Positions 27,965 to 37,188 of a DNA stretch of 64,000 nt are shown in pieces (within the stretch, counting starts at the first letter, position 1; each line of letters begins with the position of its first letter). The stretch covers positions 1 through 64,000 of the forward strand of contig CALXXZ010000003.1 of assembly GCA_944392805.1 (NCBI GenBank), written 5' to 3'. The DNA is from an uncultured Clostridia bacterium (GTDB lineage Bacteria > Bacillota > Clostridia > TANB77 > CAG-508). Position numbers and translations under genes: made by a program. The notes beneath the pieces were generated by a model. It was not told the DNA's origin. It was given only the letters and a program-made list of their open reading frames with translations, and did not search any database.

Positions 27965-28330
27965 ATGGGAAAAATTGCAAAAACAACAACAATTGGAGAA
28001 ATTATCGAAGGAATGGAGGAAGAATTAAAAAATGAAGTCGTCCGGACAGTAAATGAATCTATGAAGATAATTTGCTGTGAAAACATGAAATGGGAAGAAT
28101 TTCATGTTTATAATTCTTCAGTTAAACTGATGGAGTTAATTTTGAAGAATTTTGCCACAGAATATTTAATGGTAGTAGCCAATGAGGTAGTTATGCGAGA
28201 TGAAATAGAAGATGTTTTAATACTGGTACAAAAAGGTAAAGAAGATTTGTGTGATTCTATAAGATGCAATAAATCATCTTTATTTGTCTCTTTGGTTATT
28301 GCTAATAAAAAGCTAAAGAAGTTTTTGTAA
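27965..28330 (+). CDS. Hypothetical protein
   Basis: This 121-residue soluble protein is not one I recognise. It is mostly helical and acidic (IGEIIEGMEEELKNEVVRTVNESMKIICC near the N-terminus shown in part) with three Cys and a basic end, and has no signal peptide. ATG 27965 is preferred; ATG 27956 overlaps the ribosome binding site AAAGGAG. It has its own promoter and a strong terminator, so it is a one-gene unit. Codons such as GTC CGG, rare in neighbouring genes, hint at a different history. Function is unknown. Confidence 0.65.
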   Translation: MGKIAKTTTIGEIIEGMEEELKNEVVRTVNESMKIICCENMKWEEFHVYNSSVKLMELILKNFATEYLMVVANEVVMRDEIEDVLILVQKGKEDLCDSIRCNKSSLFVSLVIANKKLKKFL

Positions 28331-28373
28331 GACAGAATAACGGTTGGGAAGTTCCCAGCCGTTCTGTTTTTAT
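28331..28373 (+). terminator. Strong terminator after the small gene
   Basis: The long stem AACGGTTGGGA/TCCCAGCCGTT, extended by ACAGA/TCTGT, ends in TTTTT. Confidence 0.88.
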
Positions 28374-28489
28374 ATTTAAAAATACCATCAACTTTTAGTA
28401 AATACAACATAAACTAATTTGAAGTAGCACAATAAATTAAATGTGGTATAATATAAATGGTATTATAAATAAAGAAAGGAAGGATAAAA

Positions 28490-29047
28490 ATGAAAAAATC
28501 TATAAAAATTACATCTGGAATTTTTCCTATGCCAGTATTAATGATAGGAACATATAATGAAGATGGTTCAGTTGATGTTATGAATGCAGCATGGGGAATG
28601 GCTCAAAGTATGAAACATTTAAAATTATGTTTGACAGAATCTCATAAAACAGTAAAGAATATGAAAAGAACAGGCTATTGTACAGTATCACTTGCTACAA
28701 AAGATTATGTAGCAGAATCTGATTATTTAGGTATGGTATCAGGAAATAATGTAAGTGATAAATTTGAAAAATCAGGATTACATGCTACAAAATCAGAAAA
28801 AGTTGAAGCTCCTATTATAGAAGAATATCCAATTTGTATGGAATGCAAAGTCATTGGATTTGAAAATGATGGAACACTAGTAGAAGTTGTTAATGTTTTG
28901 GCAGAAGATAAATTTTTAAACGAAGATGGAACATTAAGACTAGATGAAATTGGTATCATTGCATATGATCCTTATGGACATGGTTATTACGAAGTGGGAA
29001 ATAAAGTTGGTCAGGCATTTTCAGATGGTAAAAAATTAATCAATTAA
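28490..29047 (+). CDS. Flavin reductase family protein
   Basis: This 185-residue FMN-binding split-barrel protein is of the flavin reductase type. MPVLMIGTYNEDGSVDVMNAAWG and LTESHKTVKNM line the expected flavin pocket, and YLGMVSGNNVSDKFEKSG is the family-typical segment. It probably reduces flavin or acts as an FMN-dependent oxidoreductase in the cytoplasm. It is only distantly similar to the other member of the family at 2042-2554, and keeps a normal C-terminus. GAAAGGAAGG precedes the ATG, and a TATAAT lies at 28447-28452 without a good -35. Confidence 0.85.
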   Translation: MKKSIKITSGIFPMPVLMIGTYNEDGSVDVMNAAWGMAQSMKHLKLCLTESHKTVKNMKRTGYCTVSLATKDYVAESDYLGMVSGNNVSDKFEKSGLHATKSEKVEAPIIEEYPICMECKVIGFENDGTLVEVVNVLAEDKFLNEDGTLRLDEIGIIAYDPYGHGYYEVGNKVGQAFSDGKKLIN

Positions 29048-29216
29048 AGATAAAAAAAGTAGCCAATGGTGAAGTAAAGTACTCCTACAAAAAATATTTG
29101 AAAAAAGACTACACAAATAATGAAAAATGTGATAAAATAGTTAAGGATTTTTATAAGTATTTAAAGGCAAAAATCGCCTAGAATAAAGGAAAAAAATTAA
29201 GAAGGAGGAATTTACC

Positions 29217-29942
29217 ATGTCAGGACACAGTAAATGGCACAACATACAAGCAAAAAAAGGAAAAGCAGATGCAGCAAGAGGAAAAATATTTACAAAACTA
29301 GGAAGAGAACTATTAATAGCAGTAAAACAAGGAGGACCAGATCCAGCAGGAAACTCAAAATTAAAAGATGTAATAGCAAAATGTAAAGCAGCAAATATGC
29401 CAAATGACACAATAAACAATGCAATAAAAAAAGCATCAGGAGAAGGAAATACAGCAACATATGAAGAAGTAGTATATGAAGGATATGGACCAAATGGAGT
29501 AGCAGTAATAGTAAATGCAAACACAGACAACAGAAATAGAACAGCAGCAGATGTAAGACATGTATTTGACAAAGCAGGAGGAAACTTAGGAACAACAGGA
29601 TGTGTATCATACATGTTCAACAAAAAAGGAATGATTGTAATAGAAAAAGCTACAACAACAATGGATGAAGAAGAATTAATGATGTTAGCATTAGATGCAG
29701 GAGCAGAAGACTTCAATTCATCAGAAGAAGTATATGAAATAACAACAGAACCATCAGACTTTTCAGCAGTAAGAGAAAAATTAGAAGAAGCAGGACTAAC
29801 ATTCTTAGAAGCAGAAGTTCAAATGATACCAACAACAACAGTAGTATTAGATGAAGCTGGACAAGAAAAAATGGAAAGACTAATAGAAAAGCTAGAAGAG
29901 TTAGATGATGTTATGGACGTATATCACAATTGGGAAGAATAA
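29217..29942 (+). CDS. yebC: YebC/PmpR family DNA-binding regulator
   Basis: This 241-residue protein is full length for the YebC family. It starts with [19 protein letters not shown], the family signature, followed by [17 protein letters not shown] and [20 protein letters not shown] segments. Members act as transcriptional regulators and have been linked to translation of proline-rich stretches. The exact role here is unknown. A strong AAGAAGGAGG lies upstream, and it is terminated just downstream as a single-gene unit. Confidence 0.95.
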   Translation: MSGHSKWHNIQAKKGKADAARGKIFTKLGRELLIAVKQGGPDPAGNSKLKDVIAKCKAANMPNDTINNAIKKASGEGNTATYEEVVYEGYGPNGVAVIVNANTDNRNRTAADVRHVFDKAGGNLGTTGCVSYMFNKKGMIVIEKATTTMDEEELMMLALDAGAEDFNSSEEVYEITTEPSDFSAVREKLEEAGLTFLEAEVQMIPTTTVVLDEAGQEKMERLIEKLEELDDVMDVYHNWEE

Positions 29943-29959
29943 TATGTAATAAAAAATCA

Positions 29960-29990
29960 AAAACTGTCAAAAAAGTTTGACAGTTTTTTT
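29960..29990 (+). terminator. Rho-independent terminator of yebC
   Basis: The stem AAAACTGTCAAA/TTTGACAGTTTT is followed by TTT. Confidence 0.88.
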
Positions 29991-30065
29991 CATATATAGT
30001 AAAATATAAATATGGAGTAAGTAAAAATTACTTACAAAAATCCAAAAAAGAAAAGGGGTAATCAT

Positions 30066-31289
30066 ATGAAAAAGAAAATTTTATTGATTGTAGTGTTAGT
30101 AGTATTATTACTAGGTGCAGGAGTTGCATATGCATATTTTGCAACAGACTTTTTCAAAACAGAAAAAGAAATGTTTTTATCATATTTATTAGATGATAAA
30201 ATGACAGCAGAAGAAGAAAAAATAGCACAATATTTTGAAAAGAAAGAAAGCACATCACACACTTATAATGGTAAAGCAGGAATGACAGTAAGTGGAATGC
30301 AAAATGAAGAAATAGACATGTTAAATGGAAGTAACATAACATTTGAAGGAGCTACAAATCCAGCTCAAAAATTAACAGAATTAGAATTAACAGCAAATTT
30401 AGCAACAGGAGTTAATGTTCCAATAATGTATAAACAAGATGGAGAAACATATGGAATACAAACAAACTTATTAGATGAAAAATATATAGCAGTAAGAAAT
30501 GAAAACTTAAAAGAATTAGCAGAAAAATTTGGATTAGACACAACAAATGTACCAGATAAAATAGAATTAGAAAACACAACATTCACAAATGAAGAATTAA
30601 AAACATTAAAAGAAAGATATGTAGGAATACTTGACACAAATTTACCAGAAGAATTATTTAGTAAAGAAAAAGTAGATAAACAAACAATAATAACATTAAG
30701 TATGGGAGAAGACAAATTTGTAGAAGTATTTACAAAAATATTAGAAACTTTACGTAATGATGAAATAATATTAAACAAATTACCAGTAGGCTATGATAAA
30801 GAAACATTCCAAACATCAATAGATGAAATGTTATCAGATATAGATGGCATTGCAGATCCAGAAAATAAAGTAGAAATAAAACTTTATGTAGAAAACAAAT
30901 CAATGGATATGTTGGAAGTAAAATTTTATGAAGGTGACAAAAATATAGCTAACCTAGTAATATCAAGTGAAGTAACAGAAAATGACTTAGTGGTAGAAGT
31001 AACAATGAGAGTACAAGAAAATGATGAAACAGCAGAAATTTCTGCAAAAGTACAATATAAAAACATATTAACATTAGACAATGTAGAAGAATCAATACAA
31101 GTAAAAATGTTAACAGAAGGTACAACAGAAGATATGGATTTAAGAGTAGACTTTACAAATACAGTAAAATTTGAAGAAAAAACAATTGAAAACTTTAATG
31201 AAACAAACTCAATTGTTCTAAATGATGCATCAGAAGAAGAAATGATGAATTTATTAACAGCAATATATTCAAATTTAGGATTAATATAA
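30066..31289 (+). CDS. Membrane-anchored extracytoplasmic protein of unknown function
   Basis: I do not recognise this 407-residue protein with confidence. It has one N-terminal hydrophobic helix (about 5-24, signal peptide or anchor). After that it is a long acidic extracytoplasmic region with alternating beta-like segments (THTYNGKAGMTVSGM, KVEIKLYVENKSMDMLEVKFYEG, LVVEVTMRVQ), which suggests a beta-rich fold resembling lipoprotein-like sensors. There is no lipobox Cys. AAGGGG precedes the ATG. It is a single-gene unit between yebC and the spoIIIA operon. Confidence 0.75.
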   Translation: MKKKILLIVVLVVLLLGAGVAYAYFATDFFKTEKEMFLSYLLDDKMTAEEEKIAQYFEKKESTSHTYNGKAGMTVSGMQNEEIDMLNGSNITFEGATNPAQKLTELELTANLATGVNVPIMYKQDGETYGIQTNLLDEKYIAVRNENLKELAEKFGLDTTNVPDKIELENTTFTNEELKTLKERYVGILDTNLPEELFSKEKVDKQTIITLSMGEDKFVEVFTKILETLRNDEIILNKLPVGYDKETFQTSIDEMLSDIDGIADPENKVEIKLYVENKSMDMLEVKFYEGDKNIANLVISSEVTENDLVVEVTMRVQENDETAEISAKVQYKNILTLDNVEESIQVKMLTEGTTEDMDLRVDFTNTVKFEEKTIENFNETNSIVLNDASEEEMMNLLTAIYSNLGLI

Positions 31290-31311
31290 AATAAAGTTCT
31301 AAAATAAAAAT

Positions 31312-31343
31312 AAAGAGCATATATATATAATATATGCTCTTTT
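31312..31343 (+). terminator. Rho-independent terminator upstream of spoIIIAA
   Basis: The stem AAAGAGCATATAT/ATATATGCTCTTTT is followed by TT. Confidence 0.8.
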
Positions 31344-31369
31344 AATATTGTTTTAAAGAAGGTGAAAAA

Positions 31370-32281
31370 ATGTCAGGGCTAGAAATAGTATTAGAATATT
31401 TACCATATACAGTAAGAAAAGTAATTGAAGAAAACATGTATGACAATATAGAAGAAATTCGATTGCGAACAAGTAAACCATTAAGCCTAAAAATAGGACA
31501 AGAAATAAAAATATTAGAATACCAAGTAACTCAAGAAGATGTATTAAGAGCATTTGAAAAAGTATGTGAAAACTCAGTATACTCATACAGAAGACAGATA
31601 TGTGATGGATATATCACAATAAGAGGCGGAAATAGAGTTGGAATAGTAGGAAGTGCTGTAATAGACAATGGACAAACTATAAATATTAATTATATATCAA
31701 GCTTAAACTTTAGAATAGCAAGGCAAAAAATAGGTTGTAGTAATCAGATAATAGAAGACTTAATAAATAATCAAACAATTTATAATACTTTGATAATATC
31801 TCCACCAGGATGTGGTAAAACAACAATCTTAAGAGACATTATAAGAAATATAAGTAATGGGATAAAAGTCATTGGGTTCAAAGGAAAAAATGTAGGAGTA
31901 GTAGATGAAAGAGGAGAAATTGCAGCAATGTATAAAGGGATACCTCAAAATGATATTGGAATAAGAACAGATGTAGTAGATAATATGCCAAAGCCAGAAG
32001 CAATGAGAATGTTAGTCCGTTCAATGTCACCAGATGTAATAGCATGTGATGAAATAGGAAGTTTAGAAGATGTAAAAGCGATAGATTATGCAATGTGTTC
32101 AGGTGTAAAAGGAATATTTACATCACATGGAAAAGATATAGGAGAAATAAATAGAAATCCAGAACTTTCAAAATTATTAAATAAACATATATTTGAAAGA
32201 ATAGTAATACTAAATCCTCAAAAGCGAGGAGAAGCAAATTGTGTACATTTAGATAAAGGAGAAAAAATATGCAAATTATAA
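31370..32281 (+). CDS. spoIIIAA: Stage III sporulation protein AA
   Basis: This is the ATPase of the SpoIIIA-SpoIIQ feeding-tube complex, which links mother cell and forespore after engulfment. It has 303 residues. Walker A is ISPPGCGKTTILRD near 143-156, and the Walker B-like VIACDEIG precedes SLEDVKAIDYA, as in type II/IV secretion ATPases. The N-terminal domain has RPSGLRISIGQEIK-like features (EEIRLRTSKPLSLKIGQ). It is the first gene of a complete eight-gene operon and overlaps spoIIIAB by 13 nt. Expression is expected in the mother cell under sigma-E; I could not define that promoter securely. Confidence 0.95.
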   Translation: MSGLEIVLEYLPYTVRKVIEENMYDNIEEIRLRTSKPLSLKIGQEIKILEYQVTQEDVLRAFEKVCENSVYSYRRQICDGYITIRGGNRVGIVGSAVIDNGQTININYISSLNFRIARQKIGCSNQIIEDLINNQTIYNTLIISPPGCGKTTILRDIIRNISNGIKVIGFKGKNVGVVDERGEIAAMYKGIPQNDIGIRTDVVDNMPKPEAMRMLVRSMSPDVIACDEIGSLEDVKAIDYAMCSGVKGIFTSHGKDIGEINRNPELSKLLNKHIFERIVILNPQKRGEANCVHLDKGEKICKL

Positions 32282-32778
32282 AATACATATTATTAATAAC
32301 GATATTTTCATTATCAACAGGAATTGGATTAATTATATCCAAAATGTATGAAAATAGAGTAATTGAACTCAAAGAATTTAAAAACATATTAAACATAATA
32401 AAAACAAAAATAAAATTTACATATGAGCCATTAGCAGAAATATTTAAACAGATTTCTAAAGATGGAAAAACTGAAGTAGAAAAAATATTTGGAAAGATGG
32501 CAAATCAATTAGAATATACCCAAGTGAGAGAAGTTTGGGAAAATTGCATACAAGAAGCTGATATAAGTATAAAACAGACTGATAAAAATGTAATAAAAAA
32601 ACTGGGAAATCTATTAGGACAGACAGATGTTGAAGGACAAGTAAGTGAAATAGAAGTAACTCAAAATTTTTTAGATATGCAAATTCAAGAAGCGGAAGAA
32701 GAGAAAAAGAAAAATCAAAAAATGTATAAAACATTAGGGATTGTATTTGGACTAGTATTTGTAATAATTCTAATATAG
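32269..32778 (+). CDS. spoIIIAB: Stage III sporulation protein AB
   Basis: This 169-residue protein resembles type II secretion GspF-like inner-membrane proteins. It has an N-terminal hydrophobic helix, a cytoplasmic helical domain (about 25-145) and a C-terminal membrane helix (LGIVFGLVFVIILI). KMYENRVIELKEFKNIL is typical of the family. It overlaps the end of spoIIIAA, whose last codons carry its ribosome binding site. Confidence 0.93.
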   Translation: MQIIKYILLITIFSLSTGIGLIISKMYENRVIELKEFKNILNIIKTKIKFTYEPLAEIFKQISKDGKTEVEKIFGKMANQLEYTQVREVWENCIQEADISIKQTDKNVIKKLGNLLGQTDVEGQVSEIEVTQNFLDMQIQEAEEEKKKNQKMYKTLGIVFGLVFVIILI

Positions 32779-32787
32779 GGGGAAAAT

Positions 32788-32982
32788 ATGGATATAAATT
32801 TATTATTTAAAATAGCTGCAATAGGAATATTAGTTGCAGTATTACATCAAGTATTAGTTAGAGCTGGAAGAGAAGATCAAGCTATGATGACAACACTTGC
32901 AGGACTTGTAATAGTGCTTTCAATGGTAATACAAGAGATAAGTTCATTATTTGATTCAGTTAGAACCTTATTTAATCTATAA
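32788..32982 (+). CDS. spoIIIAC: Stage III sporulation protein AC
   Basis: This small integral membrane protein of 64 residues has two hydrophobic helices separated by the conserved HQVLVRAGREDQA stretch. It is full length for SpoIIIAC. It belongs to the membrane part of the SpoIIIA channel, together with AD and AE. It is tightly packed between spoIIIAB and spoIIIAD. Confidence 0.95.
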   Translation: MDINLLFKIAAIGILVAVLHQVLVRAGREDQAMMTTLAGLVIVLSMVIQEISSLFDSVRTLFNL

Positions 32983-32991
32983 GAGGTGAAT

Positions 32992-33381
32992 ATGGAAGAA
33001 ATAATAAAAATAATAGGGATAGGTTTAGTAGCATTAGTAATAATAATAATTTTAAAACAATATAAACCGGAATATGCAATATATGTTTCAATAATAGCAG
33101 GAATTCTAATATTATTTTTGGCAATGGAAAAACTATCAGGCATTATAGAACTTTTACAATCAATATCAAATAAAACATATATTAATCAACAATTTCTAGG
33201 AATATTATTAAAAATAACTGGAATAGCATTTTTAACAGAGTTTGCGGTAAGTGTATGTTCAGATGCAGGAGAAAAAGCTATTGCAAGTAAAATCGAAATA
33301 GGAAGTAAAGTTATAATTATAACAATGTCAATGCCAATAATAACAAGTTTATTAGAATTAATTATTGAAATATTACCTTAG
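32992..33381 (+). CDS. spoIIIAD: Stage III sporulation protein AD
   Basis: This four-helix membrane protein of 129 residues has the family segments ILKQYKPEYAIYVSI and FLTEFAVSVCSDAGEKAIASKIEIG. It is a channel component of the SpoIIIA complex. I use ATG 32992, because the GTG at 32986 lies within the ribosome binding site AAGAGGTG. After its stop comes a short GC-rich piece (GGGGACGGTTAC at 33390-33401), which resembles the palindromic-element termini. Confidence 0.93.
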   Translation: MEEIIKIIGIGLVALVIIIILKQYKPEYAIYVSIIAGILILFLAMEKLSGIIELLQSISNKTYINQQFLGILLKITGIAFLTEFAVSVCSDAGEKAIASKIEIGSKVIIITMSMPIITSLLELIIEILP

Positions 33382-33402
33382 CACAAAAGGGGACGGTTAC
33401 AT

Positions 33403-34557
33403 ATGAAAAAAATAATGATACTCATAATTTTAATAATATCAATTCCACATATAGTATTTGCAGAAACAGAAGAAGAAACTCAAGAAGAAATAATGGAAAC
33501 AACTCAAGACAAATTTAATATATCAGAATTTATAAATGAAGCTGAAAAATACACAGGTGATTTATTAGGAGATATGGATTTAAATGATATGTTAAATGAA
33601 GCAATAAAAGGAAATATAGATAATAAGACTATATATCAAAAAATATTAAAATTATTAGGTTCAGAAGTTAACTCAAGTTTAAAAATATTAATTAGTGTCT
33701 TAGTAATAATAGTAATACATGGAATTTTAAAATCAGTAACAGATAATTTAGAAAATAATGATATATCAAAAATAATATATTTTGTTCAATACATATTAAT
33801 AGTCACATTAATTATGGCGAATTTTACAGAGATAGTTAAATTAGTACAAGATACAGCAAGTGATCTAGTAGGATTTATAAATTTACTTTTACCATTACTT
33901 TTAACGCTGATGGTTTATACAGGAAGCATTGCAACTAGTACAATTTTACAGCCAATCATTTTATTTACAATAAATTTTATTGGAAATATTATTCAAAGTA
34001 TGTTAATTCCAATAATGATGATAATAGTAGTATTTGCAATAATATCAAAAATTTCTGATAGAGTGCAAATTGATAAAATATCTAAATTTCTAAAATCAAG
34101 TGTAGTATGGTTTTTAGGAATAGTATTAACAGTATTTGTAGGGATAGTATCATTAGAAGGAACATTGAGTAGTAGTGTTGATGGAATTACAGCTAAAACT
34201 GCAAAAGCAGCAGTATCGAGTGTAATACCAGTTGTTGGGAAAGTACTTGGAGATGTAGTTGATAGTGTTTTGGGATGTGGAGTTATTTTAAAAAATGCAG
34301 TTGGAACTATAGGAGTAATTATTATAATTGGAATTTGTATTTTACCAATAATCAAAATAGGTACATTAAGTATAATATATAGTTTAGCCTCGGCAGTTGT
34401 ACAACCAATTGCTGATGGTAAAATTGTTAAACTTTTAGATGAAATGAGTGGGGTATTTAAGATATTGTTAGCGATACTTTGCACACTTTCAGTTTTGTTA
34501 ATTATTGGAGTAACACTTGTTATTAAAATATCAAATAGTGGGATGATGTATAGATGA
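33403..34557 (+). CDS. spoIIIAE: Stage III sporulation protein AE
   Basis: This is the large membrane component of the SpoIIIA channel, 384 residues. It has a signal peptide (about 1-18), an extracytoplasmic acidic stretch (about 20-85) and six or more membrane helices. The conserved segment GIVSLEGTLSSSVDGITAKT is present, as is VIPVVGKVLGDVVDSVLGC. Its ribosome binding site lies in AAAAGGGGACGG, the short repeat-like sequence described under spoIIIAD. The end overlaps spoIIIAF by four bases. Confidence 0.95.
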   Translation: MKKIMILIILIISIPHIVFAETEEETQEEIMETTQDKFNISEFINEAEKYTGDLLGDMDLNDMLNEAIKGNIDNKTIYQKILKLLGSEVNSSLKILISVLVIIVIHGILKSVTDNLENNDISKIIYFVQYILIVTLIMANFTEIVKLVQDTASDLVGFINLLLPLLLTLMVYTGSIATSTILQPIILFTINFIGNIIQSMLIPIMMIIVVFAIISKISDRVQIDKISKFLKSSVVWFLGIVLTVFVGIVSLEGTLSSSVDGITAKTAKAAVSSVIPVVGKVLGDVVDSVLGCGVILKNAVGTIGVIIIIGICILPIIKIGTLSIIYSLASAVVQPIADGKIVKLLDEMSGVFKILLAILCTLSVLLIIGVTLVIKISNSGMMYR

Positions 34558-35051
34558 TAAATTTTTTTAGCACTTGGGCGGAACAGATTGTTCTTGCGGT
34601 AATTATAGCAACTATAATTGAAATGATTTTGCCAAATAATAAAAATAAGAAATATGTACAAATGATTATTGGTATCTATATTTTGTTTAATATAGTGTCA
34701 CCAGTTATAAAAAATAAAGAAGTTTTTTCATTTGATGAATATAATATAGAGGATAATACAATTGATTCTGGCTATGTTGTTGACCAATCTTCTATGGATA
34801 AAAGATTAGAAAAAATTTATTTAGATGAATTAGAGAAAAAAGTAATAACTATATTTGAAATAAATGGATATACTGTGAACCAATGCAAAATTGATGCTGA
34901 ACTTGACACTACAAAGAAAAATGCAGGTATTCATATGATTACTGTAAAAGTTAAGGGTCCAGCTGATGATAAAGAAATTTATGATATAAAAAAAGAGATA
35001 ATTAAAGAATTCGAAATAGATGAAGATAAAATTGGTGTACAAATCCAATAA
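34554..35051 (+). CDS. spoIIIAF: Stage III sporulation protein AF
   Basis: This 165-residue protein has two N-terminal membrane helices (about 8-28 and 36-54, with EMILPNNKNKKYVQMIIGIYI between) and a soluble alpha/beta C-terminal domain with a ring-building-motif-like fold. It is typical SpoIIIAF in length and arrangement. Its ATG overlaps the spoIIIAE stop (ATGA), showing translational coupling. Confidence 0.93.
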   Translation: MINFFSTWAEQIVLAVIIATIIEMILPNNKNKKYVQMIIGIYILFNIVSPVIKNKEVFSFDEYNIEDNTIDSGYVVDQSSMDKRLEKIYLDELEKKVITIFEINGYTVNQCKIDAELDTTKKNAGIHMITVKVKGPADDKEIYDIKKEIIKEFEIDEDKIGVQIQ

Positions 35052-35069
35052 TGTTTAGGAGGTAAAAAA

Positions 35070-35666
35070 ATGTTTAAGGATTTTTTTAAGAAAAAAGAAG
35101 ATGGTAAAGATAATAAGAGGCAGATAGAGAATATCGTTGTATTTATCATAATATTAATAATAACAGTATTAATAATAAATAACATGTGGTCATCAGATGA
35201 TAAAAAAGATGGAAAAGAAAATGAAAATGAAACAGATACAAAAGTTTTAGCGCAAGCAGAATCAACAGAGCAAGACAATCTTGAACAAAAACTTGAAAAA
35301 ATTTTAAGTACAATAAATGGAGTAGGAAAAGTTAATGTATTAATTAAATATTCAGAAAGTAGTACTGTTATAGCAATGTATAATGAAACAAGTTCAGAAA
35401 GTAATACAGAAGAAAATACTGGAGATGGCGGAAGCAAAAATGTAAAAGAAACAGAGAGCAAAAAAGAAATTGTATATACTGATGAAGACGGAAAAAATGT
35501 ACCAATTACAGAAAAAGTTGTTATGCCTGTAGTAGAAGGGGCAATAATAACAGCAGAAGGTGCTGGAAATGCAAATGTTAAATCTTCTATTGTAAGTGCA
35601 GTTGAAGCAGTTACAGGTCTAGCAGTACATAAAATTCAAGTTTTTGAGATGGGAGGTCAAAAATGA
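35070..35666 (+). CDS. spoIIIAG: Stage III sporulation protein AG
   Basis: SpoIIIAG forms a large ring in the intermembrane space. The protein has 198 residues: a membrane helix (about 22-40), a low-complexity acidic linker, and a ring-building domain beginning EKILSTINGVGKVNVLIKY. The family C-terminal VVEGAIITAEGAGNANVKS-type segment leads into AVEAVTGLAVHKIQVFEM. AGGAGG precedes it. Its stop overlaps the start of spoIIIAH. Confidence 0.95.
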   Translation: MFKDFFKKKEDGKDNKRQIENIVVFIIILIITVLIINNMWSSDDKKDGKENENETDTKVLAQAESTEQDNLEQKLEKILSTINGVGKVNVLIKYSESSTVIAMYNETSSESNTEENTGDGGSKNVKETESKKEIVYTDEDGKNVPITEKVVMPVVEGAIITAEGAGNANVKSSIVSAVEAVTGLAVHKIQVFEMGGQK

Positions 35667-36289
35667 ATAAAGTGAAATTAAAAAAAGGTTCAGTTGTCAT
35701 TTATGTTTTAGCAATAATGCTAGTTACAGCAGGATACTGGAGCTATATTTCTAAAGAAGCGCAAACAATTCAAACAGTAAGTATGAATCAAAATGAAACT
35801 AGTGGAGAAAATACTAATGATGAGAATTTAGGTGATGCTACTTTAGTAAGTAATAATGAATTAATTCAAGAAGAAAAACAACAAAATGGGGAAAATACAA
35901 ATAAAGAAGAAACTACAAATGAAGAAACAAAAGAAAAAGATGGATATTTTGAAGAGTCAAAATTATCTAGAGACACGATGTATTCACACACATTAGAAAC
36001 ATATCAAGAAATATTAAATAATAGTAATGTTTCAGAAGCACAAAAGGCTATTGTTACTGAAGAAATTTCGAAACTTAACAAAGAAAAAAATGCTATTATG
36101 ATTTGTGAAAATTTAATTTCAACAAAAGGATTTTCCAATTGTGTAATTTTTGCAAATGTTGACAGTATTAGTGTTATTGTTGAAGCAGATGAATTACAAA
36201 CTGATGAAATAGCACAGATTCAGAATATAATTTCAAGAGAAATGGGAGCAGAGCCTGAAAACATTCATATCATGACGAGAAAGATTTAA
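35663..36289 (+). CDS. spoIIIAH: Stage III sporulation protein AH
   Basis: This mother-cell ring protein interacts with forespore SpoIIQ across the intermembrane space. It has 208 residues: one membrane helix (about 10-28), an acidic low-complexity linker (about 35-95) and a YscJ/FliF-like ring-building domain with DTMYSHTLETYQEIL and AIMICENLISTKGFSNCVIF. It ends the spoIIIA operon. A SpoIIQ gene is not in this window. Confidence 0.93.
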   Translation: MNKVKLKKGSVVIYVLAIMLVTAGYWSYISKEAQTIQTVSMNQNETSGENTNDENLGDATLVSNNELIQEEKQQNGENTNKEETTNEETKEKDGYFEESKLSRDTMYSHTLETYQEILNNSNVSEAQKAIVTEEISKLNKEKNAIMICENLISTKGFSNCVIFANVDSISVIVEADELQTDEIAQIQNIISREMGAEPENIHIMTRKI

Positions 36290-36331
36290 AAAACACTTGA
36301 TTTTTTAAGTGAAATATGATATTCTCATAGT

Positions 36332-36349
36332 GATTAAGAAAAATCTTAA
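36332..36349. promoter_or_regulatory. Inverted repeat upstream of rubrerythrin
   Basis: ATTAAGA-AAAA-TCTTAAT lies just after a candidate promoter TTGATT-16-TATTCT (36298-36325). It could be an operator for a redox regulator or a leader hairpin. It does not match the PerR box closely. Confidence 0.4.
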
Positions 36350-36373
36350 TACAGAAATTAGGAGGTAATAATT

Positions 36374-36913
36374 ATGGAATTAAAAGGATCAAAAACAGAA
36401 CAAAATTTAATGACAGCTTTTGCAGGAGAATCACAAGCTAGAAATAAATACACATATTTTGCAAGTGTAGCAAAAAAGGAAGGATATGAACAAATAGCAG
36501 CTATATTTCAAGAAACAGCTGATAATGAAAAAGAACATGCAAAAATGTGGTTCAAATTATTAAATGGAGGACAAATAGGAGATACAGCAGCAAACTTAAA
36601 AGCAGCAGCAGAAGGTGAAAACTATGAATGGACAGATATGTATGCAGAATTTGCTAAAACAGCAAAAGAAGAAGGATTTGATCATATTGCATTCTTATTT
36701 GAAGAAGTTGCAAAAATAGAAAAAGAGCATGAACAAAGATATTTAAAATTATTAGAAAATGTTAAAGACGGAAAAGTATTCGAAGCTGGAGAAGTAAAAA
36801 TATGGAAATGTAGAAACTGTGGACACATAGTTGTTGGAACAAAAGCTCCAGAAGTATGTCCAGTATGTAGTCATCCAAAAGCATATTTTGAAATAAAAGC
36901 TGAAAATTATTAA
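36374..36913 (+). CDS. rbr: Rubrerythrin
   Basis: This peroxide-scavenging non-haem iron protein has 179 residues. The N-terminal four-helix diiron domain has the glutamate ligands in [22 protein letters not shown] and [14 protein letters not shown]. The C-terminal rubredoxin-like Fe(Cys)4 domain has [10 protein letters not shown] and [11 protein letters not shown]. In anaerobes it reduces hydrogen peroxide with electrons passed through rubredoxin, and a rubredoxin gene follows 20 nt downstream. AGGAGG precedes the start. Confidence 0.96.
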   Translation: MELKGSKTEQNLMTAFAGESQARNKYTYFASVAKKEGYEQIAAIFQETADNEKEHAKMWFKLLNGGQIGDTAANLKAAAEGENYEWTDMYAEFAKTAKEEGFDHIAFLFEEVAKIEKEHEQRYLKLLENVKDGKVFEAGEVKIWKCRNCGHIVVGTKAPEVCPVCSHPKAYFEIKAENY

Positions 36914-36933
36914 TATTTTAAGGAGGAAAGATT

Positions 36934-37071
36934 ATGAAATACAGATGTATGGCATGTGGTTATATATATGATAACAATGTTGAAGAAGTAAACTTTGAAG
37001 ACTTACCAGAAGATTGGGTTTGCCCACTTTGTGGAGTTGGAAAAGATATGTTTGAAAAAGTAGAAGAATAA
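36934..37071 (+). CDS. Rubredoxin
   Basis: This short protein of 45 residues has the two CxxC-type iron ligands of rubredoxin, [10 protein letters not shown] and [13 protein letters not shown], and the conserved aromatic residues (Tyr, Trp in EDWVCP). It is slightly shorter than the usual 52-54 residues: the loop between the two knuckles lacks several residues, including the usual PGT segment. It is probably the electron donor to the rubrerythrin encoded upstream, with which it shares a transcript. AAGGAGG precedes the ATG. Confidence 0.93.
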   Translation: MKYRCMACGYIYDNNVEEVNFEDLPEDWVCPLCGVGKDMFEKVEE

Positions 37072-37080
37072 AAAAATCTA

Positions 37081-37119
37081 AACCGGTTTCTAAAAACAAT
37101 TAGAAATCGGTTATTTTTT
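37081..37119 (+). terminator. Terminator of the rubrerythrin-rubredoxin unit
   Basis: The stem AACCGGTTTCTA with TAGAAATCGGTT (one bulge) is followed by ATTTTTT. Confidence 0.8.
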
Positions 37120-37188
37120 AAAATAAAAATATTGAAAATAAAAATGCAATATGATAAAATTAAATAAACAAAGGAAGGAAATTATAAA

